Positions 23,484 to 35,216 of a stretch of 64,000 nt of DNA are shown here, piece after piece. The notes beneath the pieces were generated by a model that had not been told where the DNA came from, made no database searches, and saw only the letters and a list, made by a program, of their open reading frames with translations. A program made the translations under genes and the position numbers. The DNA comes from Diphasiastrum complanatum (taxonomy: Eukaryota > Streptophyta > Lycopodiopsida > Lycopodiales > Lycopodiaceae), in the NCBI GenBank assembly GCA_029204225.1, contig CM055110.1, positions 16,089,306 through 16,153,305 of the forward strand, read 5' to 3'. How positions within the stretch are numbered: position 1 is the first letter of the stretch; every line of letters begins with the position of its first letter.

Positions 23484-23865
23484 CTAGATAAAAACTAACT
23501 TTGATTATACCAATGGACTTTACATAAAAATGGAGCACTTTTGCTTTTTGGACCATCTCAATCCGAGCAATAGTAAAAAAGTTATGACAGTTCAACATTT
23601 TTTAGACTAGAAAACATTTTTTCCTTAGAACTTAAAAGGGGTAGCATGCCGGTGTGCTATCAATTTGAGTTAAAGACTAAAAGCTTAAATTACTACCCCT
23701 TCCAAGCTCCAAGAAAAAAATCAGCCTAAAAAACTTTGAAGGGCGATAACTTTCTTAATATTGCTCGGATTGAGATGATCCAAAAGGCATAAATGCTCCA
23801 TTGTTTTATGTAAAATACATTGCTTTAATCAAATTTGATTAAAATTTTTTTTAAAAGATTTTATT
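23484..23865. repeat. Foldback / MITE-like inverted repeat
   Basis: Arms of about 110-120 bp pair across a short loop. TTTACATAAAAATGGAGCA...CATCTCAATCCGAGCAATA (about 23520-23575) is the inverse of about 23755-23820, and AAAAGGGGTAG near 23634 is the inverse of CTACCCCTT near 23693. Pairing is imperfect but continues nearly the whole length. A phrase from its middle (GTAGCATGCC...GTGCT) recurs near 24230. It has no coding capacity. Confidence 0.7.
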
Positions 23866-24494
23866 GTTTCATCATCTCAACATAAGTTTAATAGTTAAGT
23901 TATAGCCTCCATCTAGAACATACAATAAAAATATTTTTTTTTTACCAATGTTGATTTTATGATACCTATCATAGGCTTGGCCACATACCATCATGTCTTT
24001 TAATATATGGTCGTACATCAATCCTTGGCAGTAGACCTAAATGTTTTAGCCTGATAAATGTAAAATTAAAGTGATTAAGTTTTCTGCGGTCTCAATGATA
24101 TAGCATACTATGTACAATTTGTAGCCAACATGATTTGCAAACATATATTTTAGCTAGTAAGAAAATAAACAACATGATAGATTTCAACCCCAAAAGCGAA
24201 GTAGAATAAATTTTAAAAACCTAAAAAAAATGTAGCATGCCATGTGCTGTCAATTTGACATAATTTAAAAACACTAAACTCGCAAAACTCGCAGATGATT
24301 CACTCGCAAAATGCCAAACCCCATTTGTGAATATGGCTCGGAATTTAGATTTCAGATGTGCTTGTTTGACTTCTTTGTCTATCTAGGTATTCGTGGTACA
24401 CTTGGACTTGAAGACTAGGACTTTTCATTTGTAGTGCATTATGTCTGTGGGTGGATTGGTCAGTGTAGGTGCATATCGATCTACATAAGCCAAA
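23866..24494. other. Unassigned AT-rich sequence
   Basis: No recognisable coding sequence or RNA gene. The block at 24229-24265 repeats part of the foldback at 23640-23670. The right edge is the outer end of the X1 LTR. Confidence 0.4.
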
Positions 24495-24658
24495 TGTGAA
24501 GAAATATGAATCACTTAGATCCAAATTCATCCTCTTGATCTTTAATATGAAAGTCAACACAATCTACACATCTGCATCATAGAAAAATCAACATCTACTT
24601 CATGAAAGAGATACAAACTCAATAAAAAATTGATCAAACATCAAACATAAGATGAAAT
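24495..24658 (-). repeat. X1 3' LTR, outer piece (split by gypsy V)
   Basis: Begins TGTGAAGAAATATGAATC and aligns, with divergence, to the start of the X LTR at 51,284. It includes CAACATCTACTTCATG and TTGATCAAACAT steps. The LTR continues at 30,640 after the gypsy V insertion. Confidence 0.75.
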
Positions 24659-25390
24659 TGTTGGGGGTATTCCCACCAAAGTGTAAATAAATAAAATCAT
24701 TCAATAAAATGTATTGCGAGGGCATGGCATCATGTGCGTGTAAGCCCATGGCCCAATGAGCACGCAAGAAAAGTTGTAAATAAAATAAACTTGACTTGGG
24801 CCTTGGAATTACAATAAAACTAGAGGCCCAAAGTCATTTTTAAACTTAGAGATTATATTTTAGAGTTGGGTCCAAATTGGGACTCACATGAATCTTGTGA
24901 TTACCAATGTACTTTTTGTGGACCCTTGGATCAAGTTCGGTCCAAGATGAATGGATAGGATCATTGTGAATATTAGCCAATAGGATTGAGGGGCAAGGGC
25001 CTTCCCCATTTTATAAAAAGGCACCATTTGTACACTATTTTCATGCTTAATGAGAAGGAGGAAACTCTACCAATTTTGGAAGAGAAACATCTTCATTTGC
25101 AATTCAAAATGTGCATTTGACCTAACCTCCACCCTCCCTCTATCTCTCTCTTCTATCTTCTTTTCCCTCCATCTTTTCTAATCGCCCCCTTCCTTTCACC
25201 TACAATCATGATGAATGTTAGTGTAGAGGAGTAGAGTTAAGGGAGAGTAGTGTTAGTGGTGAGTAGAGTTAAGGGAGAAAGTAGGAAACTAACTAAAAAT
25301 AGCATCTATGCATAGTTAGGTACCTATCCAGTGATCTAACCCTTGTTGACAGGCAGGAGGGCTTTACTACGCGAGATCTTCAACCCTACA
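24659..25390 (+). repeat. Element V 5' LTR
   Basis: 732 bp bounded TG...CA. It contains a CCAAT-like AGCCAATAGG near 24975 and TATAAAAAG at 25012-25020, followed by a CT-rich stretch. Confidence 0.95.
25012..25020 (+). promoter_or_regulatory. Putative TATA box of the V LTR
   Basis: TATAAAAAG with a CCAAT-like box about 35 bases upstream. The same arrangement is kept in the 3' LTR at 30264-30272. Confidence 0.55.
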
Positions 25391-25391
25391 G

Positions 25392-25409
25392 TGGCGCCGT
25401 TGCTGGGGA
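25392..25409 (+). other. Primer binding site of element V
   Basis: TGGCGCCGTTGCTGGGGA, a PBS type known from plant gypsy elements, lies one base after the 5' LTR. Confidence 0.88.
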
Positions 25410-25749
25410 TAGGTTTCCACTAACTAGTTTAGCTGCATTTTAGCTATTTTCATGCTTTTTAGAGTAGTTTTAGGTAGATTTTTGGGTGTTTAGAGTTAGT
25501 TTTCTGTATTTTTTTGTGTTTGGATTGTTCGCAGCTAGCAGAGGACGTGTGAGAGTAGAGGAAGCCCTGAACAGCCTCTAAGGGCTTGAAACCCAAACCA
25601 ACCAGTCCAAAAATCCAAAAAACACACCAATCTGCATTTTGGAGGGAAAAAGAGCCCAAAATCTTATCAGATTTTTTATATCTCCGAAATCAGTGAGAAT
25701 TAACCCTTGCATGACTGGCAGCAGCTCTAGGGTACTGTCCCAGACCTGC

Positions 25750-26500
25750 ATAGAAGCCTGCGAGAGTTAGTTCCAAGCAGATTGTGAAAACTAGAGAAAA
25801 ATCATAAAAAATTCAAAAAACCCTTGAAAAAATCCAAAAAAATTTAAATCTTCATAAGAACTCTTGCAGAGCCCTCCGAAGCTCCATCTTAGTGAGACCA
25901 GGACATAGAGAAGCTTACGAGAGTTAGTTTGATGTCTAAGTGCCTGTGCGAGAGTTTCCAGTGAAAAAAAAAGATGGGAAAGTACCAGTGAACCCGCGTA
26001 GACAGAAAAATTTTCAGTTCCAGTGGTCAAGAACTCTCACAGAGGATTTTGAAGTTCCATCTCAGTGAGACCAGGCCACAGAAGAGCTTGCGAGAGTTAG
26101 TTTGATTTCAGTGAGCAGAAAATTGGATTTAAGTGCAAAAAACCACTAAAAAGTGAAAATCCAGCAAATCCTTCCAGTAAGAACTCTCGCAGACCCTCTC
26201 AATCGATTCAGAATGTCAATTTACATCAGTGATGAAGCCTGCGAGAGTTAGTGTAAAGATCTGGTGAAGATCAAGCCAAAAAAGTGGTTTTGAACCCTCG
26301 CAGACAGTGAAATTTTCACTTATTGCAAGAGTTAACTCTCGCAGAGATTTCTATAGTGAGATTTGACCCAGATCTAGCTACTATGAACCTTGCGAGAGTT
26401 ACTTCCCAGAGATTCGAAAGATATCAAGTTTTTTACCTGCAAAAATAGCTAAAGAACCCTCGCACAGCCAACCTTCGCACAAGAGAACCCTCGCAGACTA
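25750..26500. repeat. Leader of V with interspersed GCGAGAGTT / AACYCTCGC motifs
   Basis: About fifteen copies of a 9-12 base motif in both orientations are scattered here: TGCGAGAGTTAG (near 25758, 26089, 26239, 26391) and GAACTCTCGCAGA or GAACCCTCGCAGA (near 26180, 26292, 26334, 26455, 26484), with degenerate versions between. Many are followed by GTTTGAT or preceded by GAAGCC/GAGCT. Spacing is irregular, so it is not a tandem array. Inverted copies could pair in the RNA. Confidence 0.8.
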
Positions 26501-26701
26501 GATCAAAAAATATCTGTATCAGATCCAGCTACTGTCAAAATATCAGGTCAAGCAGTGCAAGGAGTAAAAAGTTATCAAGGAAAAACCACCGTAAAGGGCC
26601 TAAAACTCACTTCCGACCGATCAGATTGATCAGATTCTTAGGGATCCAGACTGCATCCTACTGTATAAGCAAGATCCACTCACTTTGGAACCCACCATCA
26701 A

Positions 26702-27620
26702 ATGAATCTGAGATCGGGACGATCAATAGCACGAAGGATAGCAAATCAACCACCACACCTTCCCAGATTAGCAGTTGTGCAACAAGAGGCAGAACCGGAA
26801 CCAGCACCAATGGATCCAATGGGCCAACCCATACCTGTAACTCCCTTGCAAGCATTCCGAAGAGCACCACGGATGGAAATACCAAAATACAACGGATCAT
26901 CAGATCCCATCTGATTCCTCCAGATCTACGAGCAAGCTTGTGAAATCTACGGTGAACGGACACCTGTGGAGAAACTGATGTTGTTTTTCATGTCCTTATT
27001 GGCAGTGGCTCAAGATTGGTTTTTCAACCTATCAAAGGAAGAAAAATCCATCTGGGAAGCGGTTAAGACGGCTTTTATTATGCACTTTAGACCAAGAAAG
27101 TTCCTGGAAGACCCGTTCCTCCTGTTGAGCAAAGTCAAGATGGAAAAACGAGAAAGGGTCAAGGACTATATTGAGCGGGTCAAACACTTACGATCCAAGT
27201 GCAGTGCAGCCCTAACTCCCAATCATGCGATGATCATGTGGTTCCTAGCTGGAGTACCACAAAGCATCAGAAGAGAACTGAAATGACCGGAGCAGTATGC
27301 TTCTCTACAAGAAGCTGCAAATGCCACCTCAACTTGAGTAGCAGCAGTGGTATGAACCAAATGAACCATTTATGGATCCTGTCATAAATGAATATGTTGC
27401 GGCCTATGTAGCTCAAACTCAGCGTCAAGACACAAAATTGCAGAATGTCCCTACAAGGAACAATATACATCCTTCTATTGGGAATGTGGTTATGGACACT
27501 ATTTCAAGAATTGTCCATTTAAACCTGGAACCAGTGAACCTCTGAACTTCATTGCAATATAGCAACCAGCAGTTCCAGCAGGGATGCCATCGGAAGGACG
27601 ACAATTCCACGCTCTTGTGT
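26702..27620 (+). pseudogene. Gypsy Gag remnant (element V)
   Basis: The frame starts MNLRSGRSIARR and continues through RAPRMEIPKYNGSSDP, the conserved gypsy Gag entry also seen in Z (RAPRLDLPKYNG), and then AQDWFFNLSKEEKSIWEAVK and FLEDPFLLLSKVKMEKRERVKDYIERVKHLRSKC. It is broken by a TGA at about 26909, another at about 27283 and several later stops. A zinc-knuckle-like CGYGHYFKNC region remains near 27481-27520. The Z Gag at 59.2-60.6 kb is the closest relative in the window. Confidence 0.85.
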
Positions 27621-28300
27621 TAGTTGTTACACGAAGGAAGTGGCTCCCTCACCACCACATTGGTCAATGACGAGCAACCCTCAACTTCAGCGCCATATCC
27701 GAATGTGAGGGAAGAAAGAAGACAGTACCAAAAAATAAGACATTGGGTACAGAAAACACAAGCGGAGGAAAAAGAGCAAGAAAGAGATAATCTTACGGAA
27801 CCTCTAGTTGGTGTCGAACGGGAATCGCAAACGGGCTCACCATTGTGCACTGATCAGAATGATCAGTTGCACGAATATGAACCACCTTTTCACATGGTGG
27901 AGCCCGAGGAACCACACACTAAAAGGCTCGCACTTTTGCTGTCAAGCCATGTTAGTTTACCACTCGGAGAACTACTGCGAATTGCACCACAAGTGAAAAG
28001 CCTTCTAGCTGAATGGGCCAAAGCGGATGAGGATCCAGTAGCGCCTGAGCCCATATATTGTAAGGGCTATGAAGAAACAAGTAACGTCCTCCACATCGGA
28101 GCAGCATGGGAAAGTGAGGAACACAACATCACTTTGTGAATCAAACACAAGAGATACGAGGATGAGGCGACAGTGGTAGATGGAGGATCGGGTGTCAATT
28201 TGATCTAAACTACTTTGTACGAAAAATGGGGTCTACAAGGATTGAAGCCAGCAAGATTCACCATCAAGCTAGCTGATCAATCCTGTGTGAAACCAAAAGG
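27621..28300 (+). pseudogene. Gypsy Gag-Pol linker and protease remnant (element V)
   Basis: The 171-codon frame 27624-28139 matches the Z sequence upstream of protease (VLHIGAAWESEEHNITL versus VLHVGAAWESEQKNITL). After a TGA at 28137 the protease begins with VVDGGSGVNLI, where DGG replaces the usual D(S/T)G; Z has IDGGLGVNLI, so the change is a family feature. Similarity stops after IKLADQSCVKPKG near 28300, where the sequence turns non-coding. Confidence 0.8.
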
Positions 28301-28679
28301 TGTAAAAAGCTATTCTGTTAAGCCATCATCACTAAATTTAAGAAGATCAAGCCAAATCAAGCTAGAACCATCAAGATTCCGCCAGATCTGGCAAGATCGA
28401 AAAAATTTATCAAAATCCAAGAAGGATCCAGATCCAGGTAGGATCAAGAAGGAAGCAGATCATCAGATTGACTGATGGATCTGTTACCAAGTATCCATCA
28501 AAATTTTCAGAGAACTACCAACAGTCAGATCAAGCCTGCATGAAGCCGATCACCAGTTTACAAAAGTTAAAAATCAGAAAATCTCGAGATCTCATAAAAA
28601 ACACTCAGAAAGAGCACTTTTTTCTTGATTTTTTGAGATCCCCTGGGAGATAGCTCTTGAAACTTGGACATCACCAGAT

Positions 28680-29005
28680 CTGACCCAGATGCATCGATGA
28701 AAATCTCTGCAAGAGTTCCTGATGGAGAAATCAGCATTTTTTAGTGTGTGCGAGGGTTCCCAGAAACTGAATTTTCAAAACCCTCGCAGAGAATCAAGAT
28801 CAACTTACCAACCCTCGCAAGTGCCTAAATGGAATCAAAGCAGTGAAAATAGCCTGCCTATATGGTCTGATCTTGAAAATCCAATCACAAAAACAAGTTG
28901 TGTGAGAGATCACTTCCTGCAAGAGTTGAACCCTTGTAGACAGCCTGAACCCTCGCAAAACCTTTGCATAGCAGTCAAATCACCTTCTGAACTCTAGCAG
29001 ACTTC
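28680..29005. repeat. Second block of GCGAGRGTT / ACCCTCGCA motifs in V
   Basis: About eight copies of the leader motif recur beyond the lost pol region: GTGCGAGGGTTCC near 28748, AACCCTCGCAGAG near 28779, AACCCTCGCAAG near 28810, TGCAAGAGTTGAACCC near 28918 and GAACCCTCGCAAA near 28947. Their presence on both sides of the coding remnant suggests that the leader was partly duplicated or that the motif has a role at both ends. Confidence 0.7.
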
Positions 29006-29366
29006 CCTGAGGTCTTAGAATTTTGTAAAGAAAGTGCTCGCCAGAAATTGGGTGAAACTGAACAAGGGGAAGTAGATTTCACCTAATACGCACTCTAAAT
29101 TCCGCTGTATAAGGGCTGAATTCAAGTCATTTGTCACCTTTGCTAGAAAAGCTCTACCGAAATTTACTCTATAATTACCAAGTTCTCCATTTGCAACCAA
29201 ACTTCCTACCAACTGTCATTTGATCATACTGAACACCGATCTGCACTCTGAACTACACTTCTTATTATCCAACACTCGTTATTCACAGTTTTCTGTCGTT
29301 TCCACACCCTTTTCTATTTTCCACCATTTTTTTCTATTTTTTCGACCGCTAATCATCACTGCTAAC

Positions 29367-29910
29367 ATGGCCTCCTCATCCTCTGAAGACTCTGGTGCCA
29401 AACAGGTGATCCAGCATGACATCCCCGAGGCCACATAGATTTGGCCTCTACCTTGTGACTCTCTGATCCAACCATGGCTACAGACAGCCGGTCCACCTCT
29501 AGTGGCAATGGGTTTTTACCTGGCGCTCTTCCATTATGAGATTAACATGGGCCTCTCCCTTCACGCTTACGCCACCTGGGACGAGGAAAAGACTCGCTTC
29601 CACTTCCTATACCAAGGTACCACATACAAGGTCAGGATTAACGCAAACTCGATGGTCACCTCTACCTTTAGGCAAAATTGAAGATCAGCTGCCAATAGCT
29701 CTTGTCTATTATTGAGCTGCGCTTCAGGGTGATCCATGGACACGCCGATTCCAAACATGGGTTGACCAAGATTGGCTGCGGGGGGCCCACAAGTCTCTTC
29801 ACACACCAAAAGGCTTGAAGAAATTGGACCACCTTAACTTTATGGAAGACGTCACCACCTACCTCATCGGCAAAGTGCCGAGGGACCGACACTACTTCAG
29901 GCCATAGGGC
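29367..29910 (+). pseudogene. Unrecognised decayed frame in the 3' part of V
   Basis: A start ATG at 29367 opens MASSSSEDSGAKQVIQHD and the frame stops after 24 codons. Beyond the stop it reads on as WPLPCDSLIQPWLQTAGPPLVAMGFYLALFHYE...YATWDEEKTRFHFLY before more stops. It is not gag, protease, RT or integrase. It may be the remains of an extra gypsy ORF of the kind known from some plant lineages, or captured sequence; I cannot name it. Confidence 0.4.
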
Positions 29911-30639
29911 TGTTGGGGGTATTCCCAACAAAGTGTAAATAAATAAAGTCATTCAATAAAATGTGTTGTGAGGGCATGACATCTTGTGCGCGAAAGCCCA
30001 TGGCCCAATAAGCACGCAAGTAAAGTTGTAAATAAAATAAACTTGACTTGGGCCTTGGATTTAAAATAAAACTAGAGGCCCAAAGTCATTTTTAAACTTA
30101 AAGATTATTTTTTAGAGTTGGGTCCAAATTGGGACTCACATGAATCTTGTGATTACCAATGTACTTTTTGTGGACCCTTGGATCAAGTTGGGTCCAAGAT
30201 GAATGGATAGGATCATTGTGAATATTAGCCAATAGGATTGAGGGGCAAGGGCCTTCCCCATTTTATAAAAAGGCACCATTTGTACACTATTTTTATGCTT
30301 AATGAGGAGGAAACTCTACCAATTTTGGAAGATAAGCATCCTCATTTGCAATTCAAAATGTGCATGTGAGCTAACCTCCACCCTCCCTCTATCTCTCTCT
30401 TCTATCTTCTTTTCCCTCCATCTTTTCTAATCATCCCCTTCCTTTCACCTACAATCATGATGAATGTTAGTGTGGAGGAGTAGAGTTAAGGGAGAGTAGT
30501 GTTAGTGGTGAGTAGAGTTAAGGGAGAAAGTAGGAAACTAACTAAAAATAGCATCTATGCATAGTTAGGTACCTATCCAGTGATCTAATCCTTGTTGACA
30601 GGCGGGAGGGCTATACTACGCGAGATCTTCGACCCTACA
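29911..30639 (+). repeat. Element V 3' LTR
   Basis: 729 bp, TGTTGGGGG...CCCTACA, nearly the same as the 5' LTR. It is followed by the target duplication GAAAT. The preceding purine run (GGCCATAGGGC) is short. Confidence 0.95.
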
Positions 30640-31199
<560 letters not shown>

Positions 31200-31425
31200 C
31201 TCTCTCTTCGACTAGTTTTAGCATAGACTTTGAGAATACTCCAAGTGAAGTCCTATGTTTCATAAACAAGTCTTTCCCAATGCTTTGGTGAATATATCAG
31301 CTACACATTCCCGTGAAGAAACATGTTGAAGCTCCACCTCCTTTGCCATTATTTGCTGCCTCACAAAGTGATATGCCACCTCAATATGCTTGCTCCTAGC
31401 ATAGTTTTGACCATAGAACTTTGAT
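31200..31425 (-). pseudogene. X1 RNase H C-terminal remnant
   Basis: Read on the minus strand this is the last part of copia RNase H, with HFVRQQIMAKEVELQHV-like and ADIFTKALGKDLF-like stretches. A polypurine tract and the LTR follow. It corresponds to 33370-33540 on the other strand. Confidence 0.75.
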
Positions 31426-32051
31426 CCAATCTTATAATGATCTCCATACTAAGTATATACCTCCTTTTTAGGATTTTAAAGTAGCTTTCACAATTGATAT
31501 AGAGAATAGTGTTCACTTTGGATGTTTCACTATTTCTTACATCAATTTTACATGTCAAGATGTGAATAGAACATGAAGAACCAAATAGAATGTAAATGAG
31601 ATTATTCTTCCATGTTATAAACTTTGAACTCTCTAGAAAATTACAGCAACCAAACAATAAATGTGAGTGATCAACCATTGCTTCCATGTATCCTCCCTCT
31701 TTGTCCTTTCTTGCCATGTATCCACCATGAAACTCCATGAATGAGCCTCCATCTCCATCTTGACAAGATGCCATCATCACTTAATTACTTGATCATGAAT
31801 GAGTAAGTTCCATCATCAAAATCAGCCAATAATGCTAGTACAACTCCAACATCAAATGGCACACCAATGTAGCTAGTTTGACGACAATTTGCACACATTG
31901 ACATGAAATTGCTCAAACATGAGACAAAACAAGTGAATTATACTTGGAAAATACTTCTGTGATGCTCCTTTGACCTTACTTGACTCTTCAATAACCTGCA
32001 GAAAAAGATCCAAAACATTTTTGCCAATTGACTCTCATTTGATGCTTTTGA
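31426..32051 (-). other. Non-copia insert shared by X copies (minus-strand copy)
   Basis: Sequence between the linker after integrase and the RNase H end of X1, where RT should be. Its minus strand is clearly related to 32898-33370 on the plus strand, for example CAAGATGGAGATGGAGGCTC and CATGGTGGATACATGGC. A frame encodes DGDGGSFMEFHGGYMARKDK, but no known family is evident. RT is absent, so this X subfamily is non-autonomous. Confidence 0.6.
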
Positions 32052-32897
32052 CTAGTTCCAAATTGCCATCTTTCCTTTCATGTTGTTGAAGCCCTTTGAG
32101 ATCAACCTCTTGATCTTCCACTTGACCATCAAAGTCATTGAAAAAAACTTGTTTTTCAGACCCATTGGTTGCATCCATTCCATGAAAATCACCATCCATT
32201 GCATAGTATCATCTACACAAGAGAATTCACCAAAATATGTGAGAAATACAAAATGAGTCACTTCCACTTGGTTACCTTTCTTATCATATGTGAGCCTTGA
32301 AGATGTTTGTCTTTCCCTTGATGTTATCCTTGTCTTTTGACTTGATGAAGTTCCTTCATCATCACCATCTAAAGTATGATCCATAATATCAACATCCGGA
32401 TTGTTCGATCCATCCACACCATCATTACTTGAAAATACTTTTGGAATGTTGCCCTCATCAAAAATGACATCTCTACCAATAATCACCTTATTAGTGGTAG
32501 GAATGTAAACCTTGTAGGATTTACTCACTTCACTATATCCAACAAATATACCTTTTCTTGAAGATGAATCCTCCTCTGTCCTATCATCAAGAGTTATATT
32601 GACATAGCAAGTGCATCCAAAAGTTCTAAAAAACTTGACACTCAACCTCCTCTTGAATAGAATATTAAAAGGTGTCCTTCCATCCAATATAGCACTCCAG
32701 CCACCTATTGCATAGAAAGTTAGCACACAACAAATCTTGATCCAAAAATGGTTTTGGAAGATTAGCTCCTACCCTCATGGCTTTGGCACTTTCACATAAA
32801 GTTCTATTCTTCCTCTCGGCCACTCCATTTTGTTTTGGTGTCCTTGGAGTTGTGTACTCCCTCTTGATCCCATGCTCATCACAAAAGGCCTTGAACT
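32052..32897 (-). pseudogene. X1 integrase C-terminus and RT-entry linker remnant
   Basis: On the minus strand it begins KFKAFCDEHGIKREY at 32897 and continues NGVAERKNRTLCESAKAMR, FGCTCYVNITLDDRTEEDSSSRKGIFVGYSEVSKSYKVYIPTTNKVIIGRDVIFDEGNIPKV, through an acidic linker to FLTYFGEFSCVDD. Frame breaks occur near 32726. The upstream end is abrupt: integrase N-terminal of KFKAFC is missing, and plus-strand insert sequence starts instead. The missing part matches the end of the plus-strand fragment at 46,975. Confidence 0.88.
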
Positions 32898-33370
32898 TGC
32901 ATTCTTGGCTGGTTTTGCTGATGGAAATGAAGCTATTGGAGGCTCATTATTTCACTCGTTCATGGCCAAGTCATCAAGTGATGATGGAATCTTATGGCAA
33001 GATGGAGATGGAGGCTCATTCATGGAGTATCATGGTGGATACATGGCAACAAAGGACAAAGGAGGAGGAGACATGCAAGCAAAAGTTGATCACTCACATC
33101 AAAGTTTGTTTGCTGTATTTTTTCATAGAGTTCAGAGTTAAAAGCATGGTGGAATCATTTCATTTACATTCTATTTGATTCTTCATGTTTTCGTCACAGT
33201 TTTACGTGTAAAATTGATGTAAGAAATAGTGAAGCATCCCAAGTGGACACTATTCTCTATATCAATTATGGTTGTTTCTATTTTGAGCATTATATGATCA
33301 TTGAAAGGAGGTATATTCTTCGGAAGAATATCATTCTTATGATGGATCAAAGTTCTATTGTCAAAAACTA
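32898..33370 (+). other. Non-copia insert shared by X copies (plus-strand copy)
   Basis: Begins ATTCTTGGCTGGTTTTG at the rearrangement junction and matches the reverse complement of about 31360-31830. It runs into RNase H near 33370. Its start is internal to the insert as seen in the minus copy, so the left part was lost at the junction. Confidence 0.65.
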
Positions 33371-33542
33371 TGCTAGGAGCAAGCATATTGAGATACAAAG
33401 GAGGTGGAGCTTCAACATGTGTCTTCAAGGGAATGTGTAGCTGATATCTTCACCAAAGAATTGGGAAAAGACTTGTTCATGAAACATAAGACTTCACTTG
33501 GAGTATTATCAAAGTCTATGCTAAAACTAGTTGAAGAGGGAG
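33371..33542 (+). pseudogene. X RNase H end and polypurine tract
   Basis: Encodes ARSKHIEIQ, then in another frame NVADIFTKELGKDLFMKHKTSLGVLSKSMLKLVEEGV with a stop inside the LTR, as in element K. GAAGAGGGAG adjoins the LTR. A segment of about 30 bp is missing after KHIEI. Confidence 0.85.
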
Positions 33543-34160
33543 TGTGAAAGATTCAACTAGTTTCATCACATTTTGCAATATTTTCATATTTGGCAAACTG
33601 AGGCCAAACTTGTTTTAGACTTAGAGGTTGACTTTTCAAAGTTCATTAGTCTAAATTTCATTTGAATAGACACTTTTAAAAGTGTGGGAAAGTTATAATG
33701 CGAGTTTGAGTAGATTCAATTTGAATAGCTGGGTACATTGAATCTAGACCCAAAATTAGTACGGTTAGCATTTTGGTGGGAAAGCCAAGTGGCCAAATAG
33801 GGTTTGGACCTGTTATAAAAGGATGTAACTCGTGGAGAGAGCAATCTTCTCTCTTCTCTATCTCATTTCATGCTTATACATGGTTCTCTTGGGTTCTATT
33901 ATCCATTGGTGCACTATCTTTGTGATTGCTTGCAATTCTATGTGTAGAATGATGTATATTTGCTATTTTTGGATTCACACATGTGAAATACAGTAGCTTG
34001 CTGGTTTTGTATGGACAACAATAGAGTTCTATTGGTGTTTGCATCTCAATTTGTGTGTAGATGCTGATTTTTGTACATTGGTGAGATTGGTAGTGTATTT
34101 CTCTTTTTAACCAAAGATCATTCAAGTAGATTGGATCATAAGGATCTGAAATCTTTCACA
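33543..34160 (+). repeat. X LTR, 3' LTR by context (618 bp)
   Basis: TGTGAAAGATTC...GATCTGAAATCTTTCACA, the inverse complement of the LTR at 51284-51917. TATAAAAG lies at 33814-33821 and a CACATGTG palindrome near 33975. The flanking CCTCA at 34161-34165 pairs, with one mismatch, with CGAGG at 51918 as a 5-bp target duplication read on opposite strands. Confidence 0.93.
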
Positions 34161-35216
34161 CCTCAATCTTGAGAGCGCATCAACTCTCATAAGTACACAG
34201 ACATCTGACTGGACAAGCTTAGGCATTTTCTTGAATCTTTTTCCCTCATGCACAAATGGATTTCGATGTTGTTTGCCCTTTTGGTAGGCCTCACAGAAGT
34301 TGATATCGGGTCTAGATATTTTCATACCTATGATATCTTTTCTACTCATGTCATAGAGACTTTTCATGTTTAGATGATACATTCTTCTGTGCCATAGTTG
34401 ATCTTCATTTTTTGATGCATTCAATATGCTATCAAAACTATTGATAATCTTCGCTTGGTACATGTTACCTTCTCGAGACCCGATAGGCAGCAGTTGGTTT
34501 GTTCTTTCCTTGATCATCTGGCATACATTGCCATCAAACACGACTCAAATTCCAAGATTCCTCCTATTTGATACAAATAGGAGGTCTCTTCTCAGTGAGA
34601 GTACATAGAGTGCTCCTGGCAGCTCTACTTGTCTTGACAATGTTCATAGCTATAGAGTTTTGTTGTCTGCGACAATGTGTCGGCTCTTGTCATCTAGAAT
34701 CACTGCTTTGTTGTATTCGAGTTCTCAATAGTTGGTCAAAACCTTCTTGTTGGAGGTAGTGTGTGAAGTTGTTCCTGATTTGATGACTACGTGTCGTAGT
34801 CTTGCTCTACATAGCTTGTTGGAGCCTCATCAAATATTGTGAAGGCTTCATCGCTCTTGTTGCATCCTTCAACGACTCTACAACATGGGCCTTTTCAGCC
34901 TTGCTTTTTCTTTTTGGATTGAATTTGCACTCATATGCAGAATGTCCCTTCTTCTTGCAGTGCATGCAAGGGATTGTTGGGTTGAACCAACATCTATTGG
35001 TTGTGTGTCCCGAAGTTGTGACAGTGATCACAAGAAGAAGTTTGTTGGTTCTCATTGCCTCTGCTCAAAAACCTCGAATGAGCCTTGTCAAATATGGGCT
35101 TGTTCTTGCCTTTCTTTTTTCCTTTTGTGAAAAGAGCCTTCTCCTGGTCACTTATCCCTTCTCATTTGTCTCTCATCAGTCTCATCAGTGACAAGACTAA
35201 TAGCTCGTTCGAACGG
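34161..35216 (-). pseudogene. Y copia gag-protease-integrase 5' fragment
   Basis: On the minus strand: Gag end FERAISLV, zinc knuckles (GHTTNRCW, CMHCKKKGHSAYEC), then a protease region heavily frameshifted, then MFDGNVCQMI...NEDQLWHRRMYHLNMKSLYDMSRK and the integrase entry LVQSDVC...VDALSRLR, where it is cut by the X LTR at 34160. Its direct continuation YSLTFIDDYIRM lies at 51,922 on the plus strand. Several stops and frame changes make it non-functional. Confidence 0.85.

Larger units (their letters stand above)
24659..30639 (+). mobile_element. Element V: non-autonomous Ty3/gypsy, inserted in an X LTR
   Basis: LTRs of 732 and 729 bp (24659-25390, 29911-30639) begin TGTTGGGGG and end CCCTACA. 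The target duplication GAAAT occurs at 24654-24658 and 30640-30644. The PBS TGGCGCCGTTGCTGGGGA lies one base after the 5' LTR. The 4.5-kb interior holds a long motif-rich leader, a broken gag, the start of protease, then non-coding sequence and an unrelated decayed frame. RT, RNase H and integrase are absent, so it was probably mobilised by a related complete element. The two LTRs differ at only a few percent of positions by eye. Confidence 0.95.

Noticed and set aside
25750-26500. CRISPR-like array
   Set aside because: The motif is only 9-12 bases, occurs in both orientations at irregular spacing, and lies in a plant gypsy leader.
28215-28997. Lys/Ser-rich frames in the 3' part of V
   Set aside because: They span motif repeats and AT-rich sequence, are short and in different phases, and match no retroelement domain.
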